A stretch of DNA of 41,432 bases from a bacterium CPR1 (GTDB lineage: Bacteria; Vulcanimicrobiota; Xenobia; Xenobiales; QWHO01). Made by a program: the position numbers and the translations under genes. Of the stretch, positions 33,846-41,432 are shown one piece after another; positions within the stretch are counted from its first letter, which is position 1, and the number at the start of each line of letters is the position of its first letter. Below the pieces are notes generated by a model. That model was not told the DNA's origin, did not search any database, and saw only the letters and a list, made by a program, of their open reading frames with translations. Location of the stretch: positions 1 to 41,432 of the forward strand of contig QWHO01000044.1 in assembly GCA_021404945.1 (NCBI GenBank). Direction: 5' to 3'.

Positions 33846-34581
33846 AGTTCTCCAGGGTGTTGATGGTGGCCTGGCCGAGCTCGCCGGCCATGGCCCGATC
33901 GATGAAGCGCTCCACCCGCAATCGCGCCTCGCTGCCGATCTCGACGAACTCGACCCCGATCAAGAACTGCCCGAAGGCATTCTCCTTCTGCCATTGCACC
34001 CGGGCGGTCACCTCGATGGGGTCCTGATCATACTCGAGCAGGATTCGGAAGTTGATCTCCACGTCTTCCGGCAGCGGAAACTCGTGGGTGATGCGCATGC
34101 CGGAGGCCGACAGATCCAGCGTGAAGACCCCGAACTTCTGGCGCGTTGAGCCCAGAACCATCTCCACCACCAGGATGCGGTCGAGGCGGTAGCTGCGGCG
34201 CCGGTTCTCCGGTGAGTACTTGTCCAGGAAGTGCTGGATCTGGGTGGATTGATCCCGGGTCAGGTCGGTGAACTTTAACCCCAGCACATGCATGCCGCCG
34301 ATGAGCTCTTTCTGCCAGACCACCTCGACCTGTACCTCGAGTGGCTCGTCGAGAGCCATGCGCACCGGGAAGACTTCGCCATCTTGAAGCGAGAAGTCGG
34401 AGTGGATGCGCATGCCGCTTTCGTGCAGGTCGTAAATGTGCACGAAGCAGTTCTTGCTGACCCCGTCAGGGCGCGTGAACTCAGCGGCAAAGATCTTCTT
34501 GACCTTGATCTTACGCCGCGCCAGTTGCCTTCGTTCGGCGGCGAGGTCGCGCTCGACCTCCGCCGCGCCCCCTTCGATCAT
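33823..34581 (-). CDS. Protein with two PilZ-like (cyclic di-GMP) domains
   Basis: A 252-residue cytoplasmic protein. The N-terminal half has an FVHIYDLHESGMRIH strand pattern typical of PilZ barrels but a less clear ligand loop. The second half begins RRRSYRLDRILVVEM, a good RxxxR loop, and continues TLDLSASGMRITHEF, the D/NxSxxG motif of cyclic-di-GMP binding PilZ domains. So domain 2 probably binds the nucleotide and domain 1 may be a degenerate YcgR-N-like partner. The ATG at 34581 has GGAGGGT about six bases upstream. It could respond to the HD-GYP enzyme at 22-25 kb. It lies 48 bases downstream of tamB on the same strand. Confidence 0.88.
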   Translation of the reverse strand: MIEGGAAEVERDLAAERRQLARRKIKVKKIFAAEFTRPDGVSKNCFVHIYDLHESGMRIHSDFSLQDGEVFPVRMALDEPLEVQVEVVWQKELIGGMHVLGLKFTDLTRDQSTQIQHFLDKYSPENRRRSYRLDRILVVEMVLGSTRQKFGVFTLDLSASGMRITHEFPLPEDVEINFRILLEYDQDPIEVTARVQWQKENAFGQFLIGVEFVEIGSEARLRVERFIDRAMAGELGQATINTLENFSGDEPA

Positions 34582-34629
34582 GGGCACCCTCCGCTCACGG
34601 CCAAGGTTCGGTTGCAAGCGGCTGGAACC

Positions 34630-37600
34630 CTACCACCAGCTGAAGATTCCCTGGAACCAGAGGCGCATCCCGCCCAGGTCATCCATGGCGACCCGGGTCA
34701 GCAGGTTGGGCTGAAAGCGCCACTCCAGTCCGTAGAGGCTCTCGGCCAGTCCATTGCCGTAGAGGATGCGGGTCAACGTTAGCAGAACGCGGTCGTAATT
34801 GTCCAGCGCCTTGGCGAGTTTGACGACGTACGTGGCCGGCAGCTGGTAGTCGAAGCTGACTTCTGACAAGAAGAGCACCTTGCTGATCTGCTGGGTGATC
34901 GGGTTGGCGATCAATCCCGAGAGCACCGCCAACCCCTGGGCCTGCAGGAAGTTATCCATGGGGATGCTGGTCGAGCCGACCTCGCTGCCGCCGCCGGGCA
35001 GGCCGCTGACAGCCACCATCCGCAGCAGCTGGTTCTGGGCCAGGGGCGGGTTGGAGAACAGGTCCAGCTTCAGGTTGGGGTACTGGCCGTCGATGCGGGC
35101 CATGATCTGATAGCCGCCGATGGTGGTGTCCGCTTCCACGTTCTCGAGCGTCGGGGTCAGGCTACGATCCCAGTACGCCCAACCCTGGCGAATGTTGAAG
35201 CTCACGTTGTAGAAGGGGATCTGCAACAGCCCACGGGACAGAAAAGCCTGTCCTGAGAGCACCGGTGCCCGGGTGACCGAGTCGGGCTGCAGCTTGAGTT
35301 GGCCCTGGGCGCGCACTCGCGAGCCCCCCACGTGCACCCAGAAATCTTCTCCCATGACCAGGTCGACGTCGTAGCGCAGGGGCAGACGCAGCGAGCTGCC
35401 GAGCTCCTTTTGCGCATCGTCGAGCTGAAGGTAGAGGTCACCCGCAGGCAGGTCGACCTGCCCGGTCACGACCGGGATGAGGCTCAGGTTGGGATTCTCC
35501 CGAGTGCGGCCGGGGCGGGCCTCCAGGGTGAGAGCCACGTCGGCGCTACCCTGGAAGCGCTCCTGCTGGAGGGGGATGCCCTGGCCGGTCAGGCCCAGGT
35601 TGAGGAAGGTGGGCTCGAAGCCGGCCAGCTCAGCCTTGCCGGTCACCTGGAACGGATGGCCGCCGATCAGGCCTTCGAAGCGTTCGATAGAATAGCGGCT
35701 GCGGAACATCCCACGGTAGCTCTCGCCGCCGGCCACCACCTCGGCCTCTTCAGGGCGAATCTGCTCGAATCGGGTCTGCACGTTCAGATCGGTAATCGGT
35801 TGGGGGAACAGGCTGGTAGAAAGGCGGGCGTTCTCGATGCTCAGCCCACCCTGCACCTCGGGAAGCTCCAGGGTGCCGGTCAGGTCGAGCCGCCCCTGCA
35901 CCTTGCCCGAAGCCTGGGATACCTGGGGCAGGATCGTATCCAGAAGCTGCATATTCTGGTCCTCGATGTGGGCCGAAAGGCTCATCTCCCCGTCGCTGCG
36001 CAGGCGCAGGCCGTCCCAGGCCCAGTTGAGCCGGTCGGGGAGATTGGCAGCTTCGCGCACCCAGCGCAGGGGGACCTGGCCGCCCAGGGTCAGGTGCTCG
36101 GCCGCTCGGACGGCCGAGCCGATGGTGAGAATGACTCCAGGTGAGCCGAAGTCGACCAGGTAGCTGCCGTTGCTCTGGGGACGGCCGCTCACCTGGCCGG
36201 CCAGAGAGAGCTCGACGCCCTTGACCAGTTCGCTCTCGCGCACCGCTCGGAATGAGACATCCAGATCGGGCGTGGGCAGGAGGCCCTGGAGCTTCAGGTC
36301 GAGCTGCTCCACGTGGCCTCTCACCGTGGCTGCGGCGGGATACAACCAGGCCAGGGCTTCCAGGGGCATGTTCCGCACCGTCGCGGTCAAACTGCTGTCC
36401 TTGCTGCCTGCCAGCACCAGCTGGCCCACGGCCTCCAGAAACCCCCCGTTGGCTTTGAGGCGGGTGGGGCTCAGACTCAAGAGGGCATTCTCGCCCTCGC
36501 GACCGAAGCTCAAGGTGGCCGGCCCGTCCAGGCTCAGAGCCAGCCGCCTCTCTTCGAGCTGACGGGCCAGCTCCAGCGAGCGCACCTCGAAGCCGTACTG
36601 GGGCAGCCGGCTGACGCCCAGGGTCTCCAGGTCGCGGTACCACTGGCCCTCCAGGCTGACGGTGCCGCTGACCTGGCCCTCCAGTTCGGTGGTCAGGCCG
36701 AACAGGCCAGCCAGCTGGCTCATGGTGAAGTTCTCCATGCGGGCCTGGAACGGTCCCGTGCGCAGCGGCCCGAAATCGGGCCCGGAAGGCGACTTGAACC
36801 AGTCGGAGAGCCGGTCATCGGGCTCCATCGGCTGGAAGCTGACCGAGCCCTGGGCCGTCAAGCTGGCTCCGTCCGTCTGGAAGCCGAGCGAGTCGGCCGG
36901 AATGTCCAGGGTGGCGCGGGTGCCGCTCCAGGCCAGCTCGATTCCCTGGCCCGAGCCGGTGGAGAGGGTGCCGTCGGCGTGGCGCTGCAGACCGCCCAGG
37001 CGAACTTTGTCGAGCAACATCGAGTTGGCCGGCAGGCCGGTCAGGGCCGAGGGGCTCCAGGAGAGCTGCTCGGACTCCAGGCCCAGATAGGCCACCGGCT
37101 GCTGGCTCCGGGTCTGAAGCCGCAGGGCCAGGTCGGCGCTGCCGCTCAGGGCCGTGAAGGGCGGCCCCAGGCCGTGGAAGTAACTCATCGGCACGTCGTG
37201 CGAGTAGAGCTGAGCCACGTAGTCACCCGAGGCGGTTCGGCTCCCGCTGCCCAGCATGCGCAGCTGACCCGACTCGAGCTCCAGGCGCGAGATGGCGAAC
37301 TCTCCTGCCTGGCTCGTGAAATCGACGAGCAGGCTGTCGAGCGGGAAGATTCGATCCTGAAGCGGCAAACCTCCGCGGCGCATCTGCAGCTGACCGGCCA
37401 GGGCCGGCCGCGACAGGGGGCCGGTCAGGCGAAGCCGATCGAAGGAAACCTGTCCGTAGATGCGACCAAACGGCGTGGAGAATCGCTCGGGCAGCAGGGC
37501 CACCGCCCGGGGCGCATCAAAGCCACGTGTGCTGAACGTGAGCTCGGTGGGCGCTTTCGAGTCGAAGGCCACCCGGCCGCGCACCTCCATCAGGTCTTCC

Positions 37601-40455
37601 CCGGGTCCGTGGCCCAGGCGGGAATCGAAGGGATGGGCGCTCACCCAGAGGGGCTCGAAGGCCATCTGGCGGCGGTTGCCGCTCAGTCGCCCGCGAGCCG
37701 AGTAGACCTGCCCGCCCTCCAGGGCCATCCAGGGTAGGTCAACCTGACCCGAGACCGTGGGGATAGCGAAGGAGCCGCGTACCGTGCCAGTGGCGTCGCC
37801 CACGCCGGCAGCCACGTGATGGTCCAGAGCCTGGTTCAGGGTGCGCCGCCTGTCCAGCCAGGGGCGAGAGGCCAGCCAGCCCAGCTCGATGTCTTGAGCC
37901 TTGAAGCGCAGATCCAGCTGGCGGGCAGCCAGGTCGATGGTGCCGCCCAGGCTCAGCAGGCCCCAGGTGGGAGTGGAGAATTCGCCCAGGTTGACCTTGT
38001 GCAACGGAGGGGCGAAGATCGGGCCGGGGAAGGGGTAGGCCTGACCGTGCACGCCGGTGGTGCCCACCGAGCGGGTGGGGGGATAATCCCAGGCCAGGTA
38101 ACCCTGCTCAAGCCTCAGCACGGTGCCCTGGCGCTGTCCCCAGGTGCTCAGCTCGACCGGGCCGGTCAGGCCCAGTTGGGGGCCCGCCAACTCGCCGCTG
38201 GCAAGGAAGGAGAAGGAGCGAGCCGGGCCTTCCAATCCGATCAGGCCGGTGAATTCCTCGGCCACCCTGTGGAAGGCGGGCATGCCCAGCACGCGCAGGT
38301 CGACCTGATCGGCCCAGACCATCGCCTCCAGCGAGTCATCCTGGCGCCGCACGCCCTCGGTGGCTAGCCGGCCCTCATGGTTGCCGGCTACAGCCTCGAA
38401 CCAGTCCGGTCCGGTGTCGACGTAGAGGAGCCGGGTCTGGATCGGGGAGGTGAAGGTGAGCGGAAGGGCCAGCAGGTCGTGCAGGATCCGTCCCGGCAGG
38501 TCGGTGCCGTGCAGGGCCAGTCGGCTATCCTGGCCTTTGAGGCCATAGCTGCCGGCCGCTTCCACCTGGCCCTGCTCGATGCGCCCGGTCAGGTGAGGGA
38601 AGTAGAGCCGCCCACCGGACAGGAGGAAGGCGCCGGCCAGGTCGCTCAGCTCGTGGCCGCTCATGGCCAGGCTCGAGTCGCGCAGCGTGCCTCGAGCGGT
38701 CAGCTCGGAGGGCCTGTCCCAGAGACCCCACAGCATTCCTCTGCCGCTCAGGCTGCCGGTCAGCGTGCGCCCGCGAATGCTCAGGGGAGGGAAGGCCACC
38801 TGCTCGGCTTCCACCCCGGCTGCCAGGTAGCTGTCCTTGAAGTCGAGGTAGGCGCCCGGCAGGCGGATTTCGGTGCCCCCCCGGGCCACCGTGGCCGAGC
38901 GTAAGAGCAGCGTATCCGCGCCGTAAAAGAAGTTCGTGCGGGCCGAGTCGAGCGCCTGCCCCAGCCCCTGAAAGGCCAGCACCTCAGCCGAGCCCTGGAC
39001 CATCGGCTCGGCCAGGGTGCCCAGCACCGAGGCCTGGAAGCTGGCCTGGCCTTTCAGGTCAGGGGATAGCTCCTGGAGGGAGGCGTGATCGCCTCCCACA
39101 TCGAGCAACAGGGCTTCCTGATCGAGGAAGACGAACCCGCTGCCCCAGAGCTGGCCCCCGGCGGCCCGGGCGCTGGCCTGCTCCACCTCCAGCAGACGCT
39201 GCGAGAGGCGGAAGCTGAGATCCAAATCGTGCAGGTCTTGCTCTCCGCTGGCCAGGTGGGCCGAGCGCACCGTGCCCCGCAGGTCGGGGTTCCGGGGCGA
39301 GCCTTCCACAGAGAGCTCGAGCCTCACTTCGCCCTGCACCTTCGGGGCCCGGGGGCTCAGCTGGCGCAGGCGATGGGCCTGAATTTTTGGGAATTCGGCC
39401 TGCAGATCGAGCCACAGTCCGGGAGGCAAGAAGACGTCGCCGAGTATCTGGAAAGGCGTCCCATCGGCCTGTCCTCGGAACGATTCCAGGTGCAGCGCCT
39501 TGCCCGCCAGGTTGGCCTGGCCGTTCAGTTGCTCGATGGGCCAGGGAAGGGCATTGGCGCTCAGTGCGCCATCTTTCAGCTCGAGCCTCCCCGACCAGGA
39601 GAGGGCCCTGGACAGGGCCGCAAAACTGCTCGCGCGACCGATTGCCTGGAGATCGCCGTCGAGCTGCCCTGCGGGAAGGCTGGCCAGACCCTGCAGGCTG
39701 GGGAATCCGGAGAAGGGCTTCAGCTCGAGGCTCTGCACGAGCAGTCGCAGGTCCAGGATGGCGGCCTCGCGGCCCACCGAGCCGGTCAGCTTGAGCTCGC
39801 CCGGCTGCTGCTGGACCGGGCGCAGGGTTAACTCGAGTGTGGCCATCGGATGTGAGCCGGCCGTCTGCAGGAAGCCCTCGAAGCCCGCCTGGTAGACGAA
39901 CAGGTTGCCTCGCTCGTCGCGGTAGAAGGTGGTGCCGTCCACGACCTGGATGCGCCCCCGGTAGCGGGCCAGCCAGGGCCGGCCCGGGGGACGGGCGCGA
40001 AACAGGCGGCTGAGGTTGAGTACCCCTTCGGGGTCGACGCGCAGGGTCAGCACGGGCTTCTGGACGCGGATGTCGCCCACCAGGGCGGCCGCATCCGCGC
40101 TGGAGAGGTAGGCCAGGGGGTGAAGGCTCACCTGCAGGCTGGAGGCCTCCAGCACCAGACCGTCGTGGCTGGACTCGACTCGCAGGTTGTCCAGCGCGAT
40201 CCCGCCCCGACTCAGCCTGGCCCGCTCGAAGACCAGGCGTCCGTCCAGGTCGCTCGTCAAGGGAGTCAGCGCCAGACGCACCAGAGGGCTGAAGAACAGG
40301 AAAAGCAGCAGCAAGACCACAACTCCCAGAGCCGATCCGAGGGTCAGGGCCCGGAGAACAAACCTTCGTAGCCGCGCGGCATGAGGACGCATGATCGGGC
40401 GAATCCGCAGAGGAACTCTGATTGCCCTTCCCTGCCATGGAAGAGAATCCTTCAT
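34630..40455 (-). CDS. tamB: Translocation and assembly module protein TamB (DUF490), 1941 residues
   Basis: A very large inner-membrane-anchored, periplasm-spanning beta-rich protein of the TamB/AsmA-like group, which bridges to the outer membrane and helps place outer-membrane proteins or move phospholipids. One membrane helix (LGSALGVVVLLLLFLFF) sits near the N-terminus. The rest repeats short strand patterns of the taco-like fold, and the C-terminal ~380 residues are the TamB domain, ending RLWFQGIFSWW. It is longer than the E. coli protein (about 1260). The start is ATG at 40455, or ATG at 40392 (MRPHAARLRRFVL), which would place the helix closer to the terminus; neither has a strong ribosome-binding site. 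No tamA (Omp85) gene is seen in the window. Confidence 0.88.
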   Translation of the reverse strand: MKDSLPWQGRAIRVPLRIRPIMRPHAARLRRFVLRALTLGSALGVVVLLLLFLFFSPLVRLALTPLTSDLDGRLVFERARLSRGGIALDNLRVESSHDGLVLEASSLQVSLHPLAYLSSADAAALVGDIRVQKPVLTLRVDPEGVLNLSRLFRARPPGRPWLARYRGRIQVVDGTTFYRDERGNLFVYQAGFEGFLQTAGSHPMATLELTLRPVQQQPGELKLTGSVGREAAILDLRLLVQSLELKPFSGFPSLQGLASLPAGQLDGDLQAIGRASSFAALSRALSWSGRLELKDGALSANALPWPIEQLNGQANLAGKALHLESFRGQADGTPFQILGDVFLPPGLWLDLQAEFPKIQAHRLRQLSPRAPKVQGEVRLELSVEGSPRNPDLRGTVRSAHLASGEQDLHDLDLSFRLSQRLLEVEQASARAAGGQLWGSGFVFLDQEALLLDVGGDHASLQELSPDLKGQASFQASVLGTLAEPMVQGSAEVLAFQGLGQALDSARTNFFYGADTLLLRSATVARGGTEIRLPGAYLDFKDSYLAAGVEAEQVAFPPLSIRGRTLTGSLSGRGMLWGLWDRPSELTARGTLRDSSLAMSGHELSDLAGAFLLSGGRLYFPHLTGRIEQGQVEAAGSYGLKGQDSRLALHGTDLPGRILHDLLALPLTFTSPIQTRLLYVDTGPDWFEAVAGNHEGRLATEGVRRQDDSLEAMVWADQVDLRVLGMPAFHRVAEEFTGLIGLEGPARSFSFLASGELAGPQLGLTGPVELSTWGQRQGTVLRLEQGYLAWDYPPTRSVGTTGVHGQAYPFPGPIFAPPLHKVNLGEFSTPTWGLLSLGGTIDLAARQLDLRFKAQDIELGWLASRPWLDRRRTLNQALDHHVAAGVGDATGTVRGSFAIPTVSGQVDLPWMALEGGQVYSARGRLSGNRRQMAFEPLWVSAHPFDSRLGHGPGEDLMEVRGRVAFDSKAPTELTFSTRGFDAPRAVALLPERFSTPFGRIYGQVSFDRLRLTGPLSRPALAGQLQMRRGGLPLQDRIFPLDSLLVDFTSQAGEFAISRLELESGQLRMLGSGSRTASGDYVAQLYSHDVPMSYFHGLGPPFTALSGSADLALRLQTRSQQPVAYLGLESEQLSWSPSALTGLPANSMLLDKVRLGGLQRHADGTLSTGSGQGIELAWSGTRATLDIPADSLGFQTDGASLTAQGSVSFQPMEPDDRLSDWFKSPSGPDFGPLRTGPFQARMENFTMSQLAGLFGLTTELEGQVSGTVSLEGQWYRDLETLGVSRLPQYGFEVRSLELARQLEERRLALSLDGPATLSFGREGENALLSLSPTRLKANGGFLEAVGQLVLAGSKDSSLTATVRNMPLEALAWLYPAAATVRGHVEQLDLKLQGLLPTPDLDVSFRAVRESELVKGVELSLAGQVSGRPQSNGSYLVDFGSPGVILTIGSAVRAAEHLTLGGQVPLRWVREAANLPDRLNWAWDGLRLRSDGEMSLSAHIEDQNMQLLDTILPQVSQASGKVQGRLDLTGTLELPEVQGGLSIENARLSTSLFPQPITDLNVQTRFEQIRPEEAEVVAGGESYRGMFRSRYSIERFEGLIGGHPFQVTGKAELAGFEPTFLNLGLTGQGIPLQQERFQGSADVALTLEARPGRTRENPNLSLIPVVTGQVDLPAGDLYLQLDDAQKELGSSLRLPLRYDVDLVMGEDFWVHVGGSRVRAQGQLKLQPDSVTRAPVLSGQAFLSRGLLQIPFYNVSFNIRQGWAYWDRSLTPTLENVEADTTIGGYQIMARIDGQYPNLKLDLFSNPPLAQNQLLRMVAVSGLPGGGSEVGSTSIPMDNFLQAQGLAVLSGLIANPITQQISKVLFLSEVSFDYQLPATYVVKLAKALDNYDRVLLTLTRILYGNGLAESLYGLEWRFQPNLLTRVAMDDLGGMRLWFQGIFSWW

Positions 40456-40832
40456 TTTTCAGGCTTTCTGGCAAGAAAATTGAATCCTGCTCAGGATCTA
40501 CCCTCTGCCTCGCCTTCGCCCTGCATGAGCTTCATTCCGGAAGAGATCTACTGTCTGCGCGCAGGTCAGGCCTGCCAGGAGGATATCGCCCGCTCAGACC
40601 GGTAACGCTCTCAGACCGGTAAATTCGGGCACGATTTCGTTGATTGGCACTGCGTCGAGCCGGGTTGGGCCGCGACGCCTCCTGGGCCGCCACCACCGCC
40701 CGGCCGGATTTCGATGTCAAGCTGCCCGAGGGAAAGCAAGAACCACCTGAGCAAGGTCTCTTGCTCGCCCGTCCCGTCCAGGATACCTGTGCGTTCTTCA
40801 TAGAAGGCTCCCCAGCAAGCTGCCTCATTGGG
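40456..40832. other. Gap between tamB and the vapC remnant
   Basis: These 377 bases hold no gene I can support. On the minus strand the frame of the VapC remnant stays open after its TAG for about 75 codons (with GAFYEERTGILDGTG and a GGGGGPGG run), which may be decayed coding sequence but has no start signal. Two 13-base direct repeats lie at 40593-40622. Confidence 0.5.
40593..40622. repeat. Two tandem 13-base direct repeats
   Basis: CTCAGACCGGTAA occurs at 40593-40605 and again at 40610-40622, a 17-base period. It lies upstream of tamB in an otherwise empty region and could be an activator or repressor site or a small duplication. Confidence 0.6.
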
Positions 40833-41248
40833 CTATCGATTCTCAGCCTGCCAGGCTCTTGGAGTCCGAGCACCGGCCCTTTCGATCTGCTCCGTGTCCC
40901 AGGAGAGAAGGTCCCCACCCTCCTGCTGGGCCAGGGCTGCGTACAGGGCGTCAGCTCCCCTGAGGAATTGTGTGGGGCCCTCGTGGGTCGCGCGCGCCAG
41001 CAGCGCGTCCACCGACCTGTGTCGGACGTGGGGTGCTCGCAGCAGTCCCTCGGCAAGCGAGCGCCCCCTGCTTGCGTCGCGGAGCCGCCGCGCGAGTGCG
41101 CAGGCGATCTCCAGAGGTGCAAAAGCAGGAAGGATGACATCGATTCTTCGACCGGCGATGTCTCCGAGGAAGGCGCGGCTCTCGGTGGACCAGGCGTCCG
41201 TCGGGTCGGCCGCGGAACCCATACGCTGGCGCCGATGATCAGGCTCAT
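40833..41248 (-). pseudogene. vapC: VapC-type PIN-domain toxin, frameshifted and catalytically impaired
   Basis: PIN-domain toxins are RNases that need four acidic residues. Starting at ATG 41248 the first frame reads MSLIIGASVWV, where the family has LIIDASVWV: the first catalytic Asp is Gly. About 25 bases on, a frameshift near 41222 moves the reading frame, after which SAADPTDAWSTESRAFLGD, PLEIACALARRLRD, FLRGADALYAALA and LLSWDTEQIERA match a PIN fold to the end at 40833. The later acidic positions (Glu in PLEIA, Asp in GADAL, Asp in SWDTE) are intact. With one active-site residue and the frame lost, the toxin should be inactive, unless the changes are sequence errors. The ATG overlaps the stop of the upstream gene (ATGA), as toxin-antitoxin pairs often do. 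Confidence 0.7.
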
Positions 41249-41432
41249 TCGGGGAATCGATTGCGGTCTTGTTCGAGCACCTCGCGGGCAGAGGGAGCCA
41301 GAGGCGCCTGTTGAAACGCCTGGTCGGCCCGCTGCAGCCAATCGCTCAGCCACGTCTGCGCGTCTTCACCGCCCGCGTCCGGGTCTTGCGCCAGCCAGCG
41401 GCGGTACAGCTCGATGGTCACGTCTCGGAGCC
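41245..41432 (-). CDS. Probable antitoxin partner, 5' end outside the window
   Basis: The last 62 codons visible end at TGA 41247-41245, overlapping the vapC ATG. The visible C-terminus (LRDVTIELYRRWLAQDPDAG, then WLSDWLQRADQAF, SAREVLEQDRNRFPE) is helical and acidic, fitting the toxin-neutralising tail of a VapB-type antitoxin, whose DNA-binding part would lie beyond the window edge. I do not recognise the family from this part alone; the assignment rests on the overlap with the PIN gene. Confidence 0.5.
   Translation of the reverse strand, partial: LRDVTIELYRRWLAQDPDAGGEDAQTWLSDWLQRADQAFQQAPLAPSAREVLEQDRNRFPE

Noticed and set aside
35299-37737. Several long plus-strand frames within tamB
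   Set aside because: They are antisense to a continuous 1941-codon TamB frame and have no family features.

Overview
The window is GC-rich (I judge well above 60 percent), densely coded on both strands, and uses ATG, GTG and TTG starts with Shine-Dalgarno sites such as GGAGG and GAGGT. It holds a TamB-type outer-membrane assembly protein, an AMIN-type peptidoglycan amidase, PilZ and HD-GYP cyclic-di-GMP proteins, and FtsZ. This suggests a free-living diderm bacterium. The lineage is not clear from the sequence; a deep-branching diderm phylum (for example the Eremiobacterota/Vulcanimicrobiota or Armatimonadota) is only a guess. I saw no rRNA, tRNA, CRISPR array, insertion sequence or phage gene.

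Layout. (1) 1-6.9 kb: a leftward, fully coiled-coil protein, then a rightward, overlapping operon of a GNAT acetyltransferase, a LuxE-type acyl-protein synthetase, and an unusual fusion of a LuxC-type acyl-CoA reductase with a PaaK-like adenylating ligase; a 29-residue lysine-rich protein lies convergent to it. (2) 6.9-16.4 kb: a helical protein gene interrupted by an amber codon, orphan accB, an MsbA-type ABC exporter, a decayed wecB remnant, a DegT-type sugar aminotransferase, a heparinase II/III-like protein, a second helical protein, and a DNA glycosylase gene (mutM) that has lost its 5' third. (3) 16.4-20.3 kb: two alpha/beta hydrolases, small unknown proteins, a methyltransferase and a glycine-zipper/Met-Gln-rich protein. 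(4) 20.3-26.2 kb, leftward: long inverted repeats, an exported N-acetylmuramoyl-L-alanine amidase, a TPR/HD-GYP protein and FtsZ. (5) 26.4-33.8 kb, rightward: response regulator, histidine kinase, a secreted repeat protein, and MoxR-DUF58-transglutaminase. (6) 33.8-41.4 kb, leftward: a double PilZ protein, a 1941-residue TamB, and at the edge a broken VapC-type toxin gene overlapping its likely antitoxin.

How the genes fit together. LuxE and LuxC-PaaK together could activate carboxylic acids and reduce them to aldehydes. The ABC exporter, wecB remnant, DegT enzyme and heparinase-like protein look like an eroded surface-glycan locus. The amidase and FtsZ belong to envelope growth and division, TamB to outer-membrane assembly. 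Four genes are visibly broken (amber stop, wecB remnant, mutM truncation, vapC frameshift); this could be real gene decay or errors and a misjoin in a draft assembly. The most novel items are the LuxE/LuxC-PaaK module, the secreted [H/Y]P-repeat protein, and the nested hairpins at 20.4-20.56 kb.
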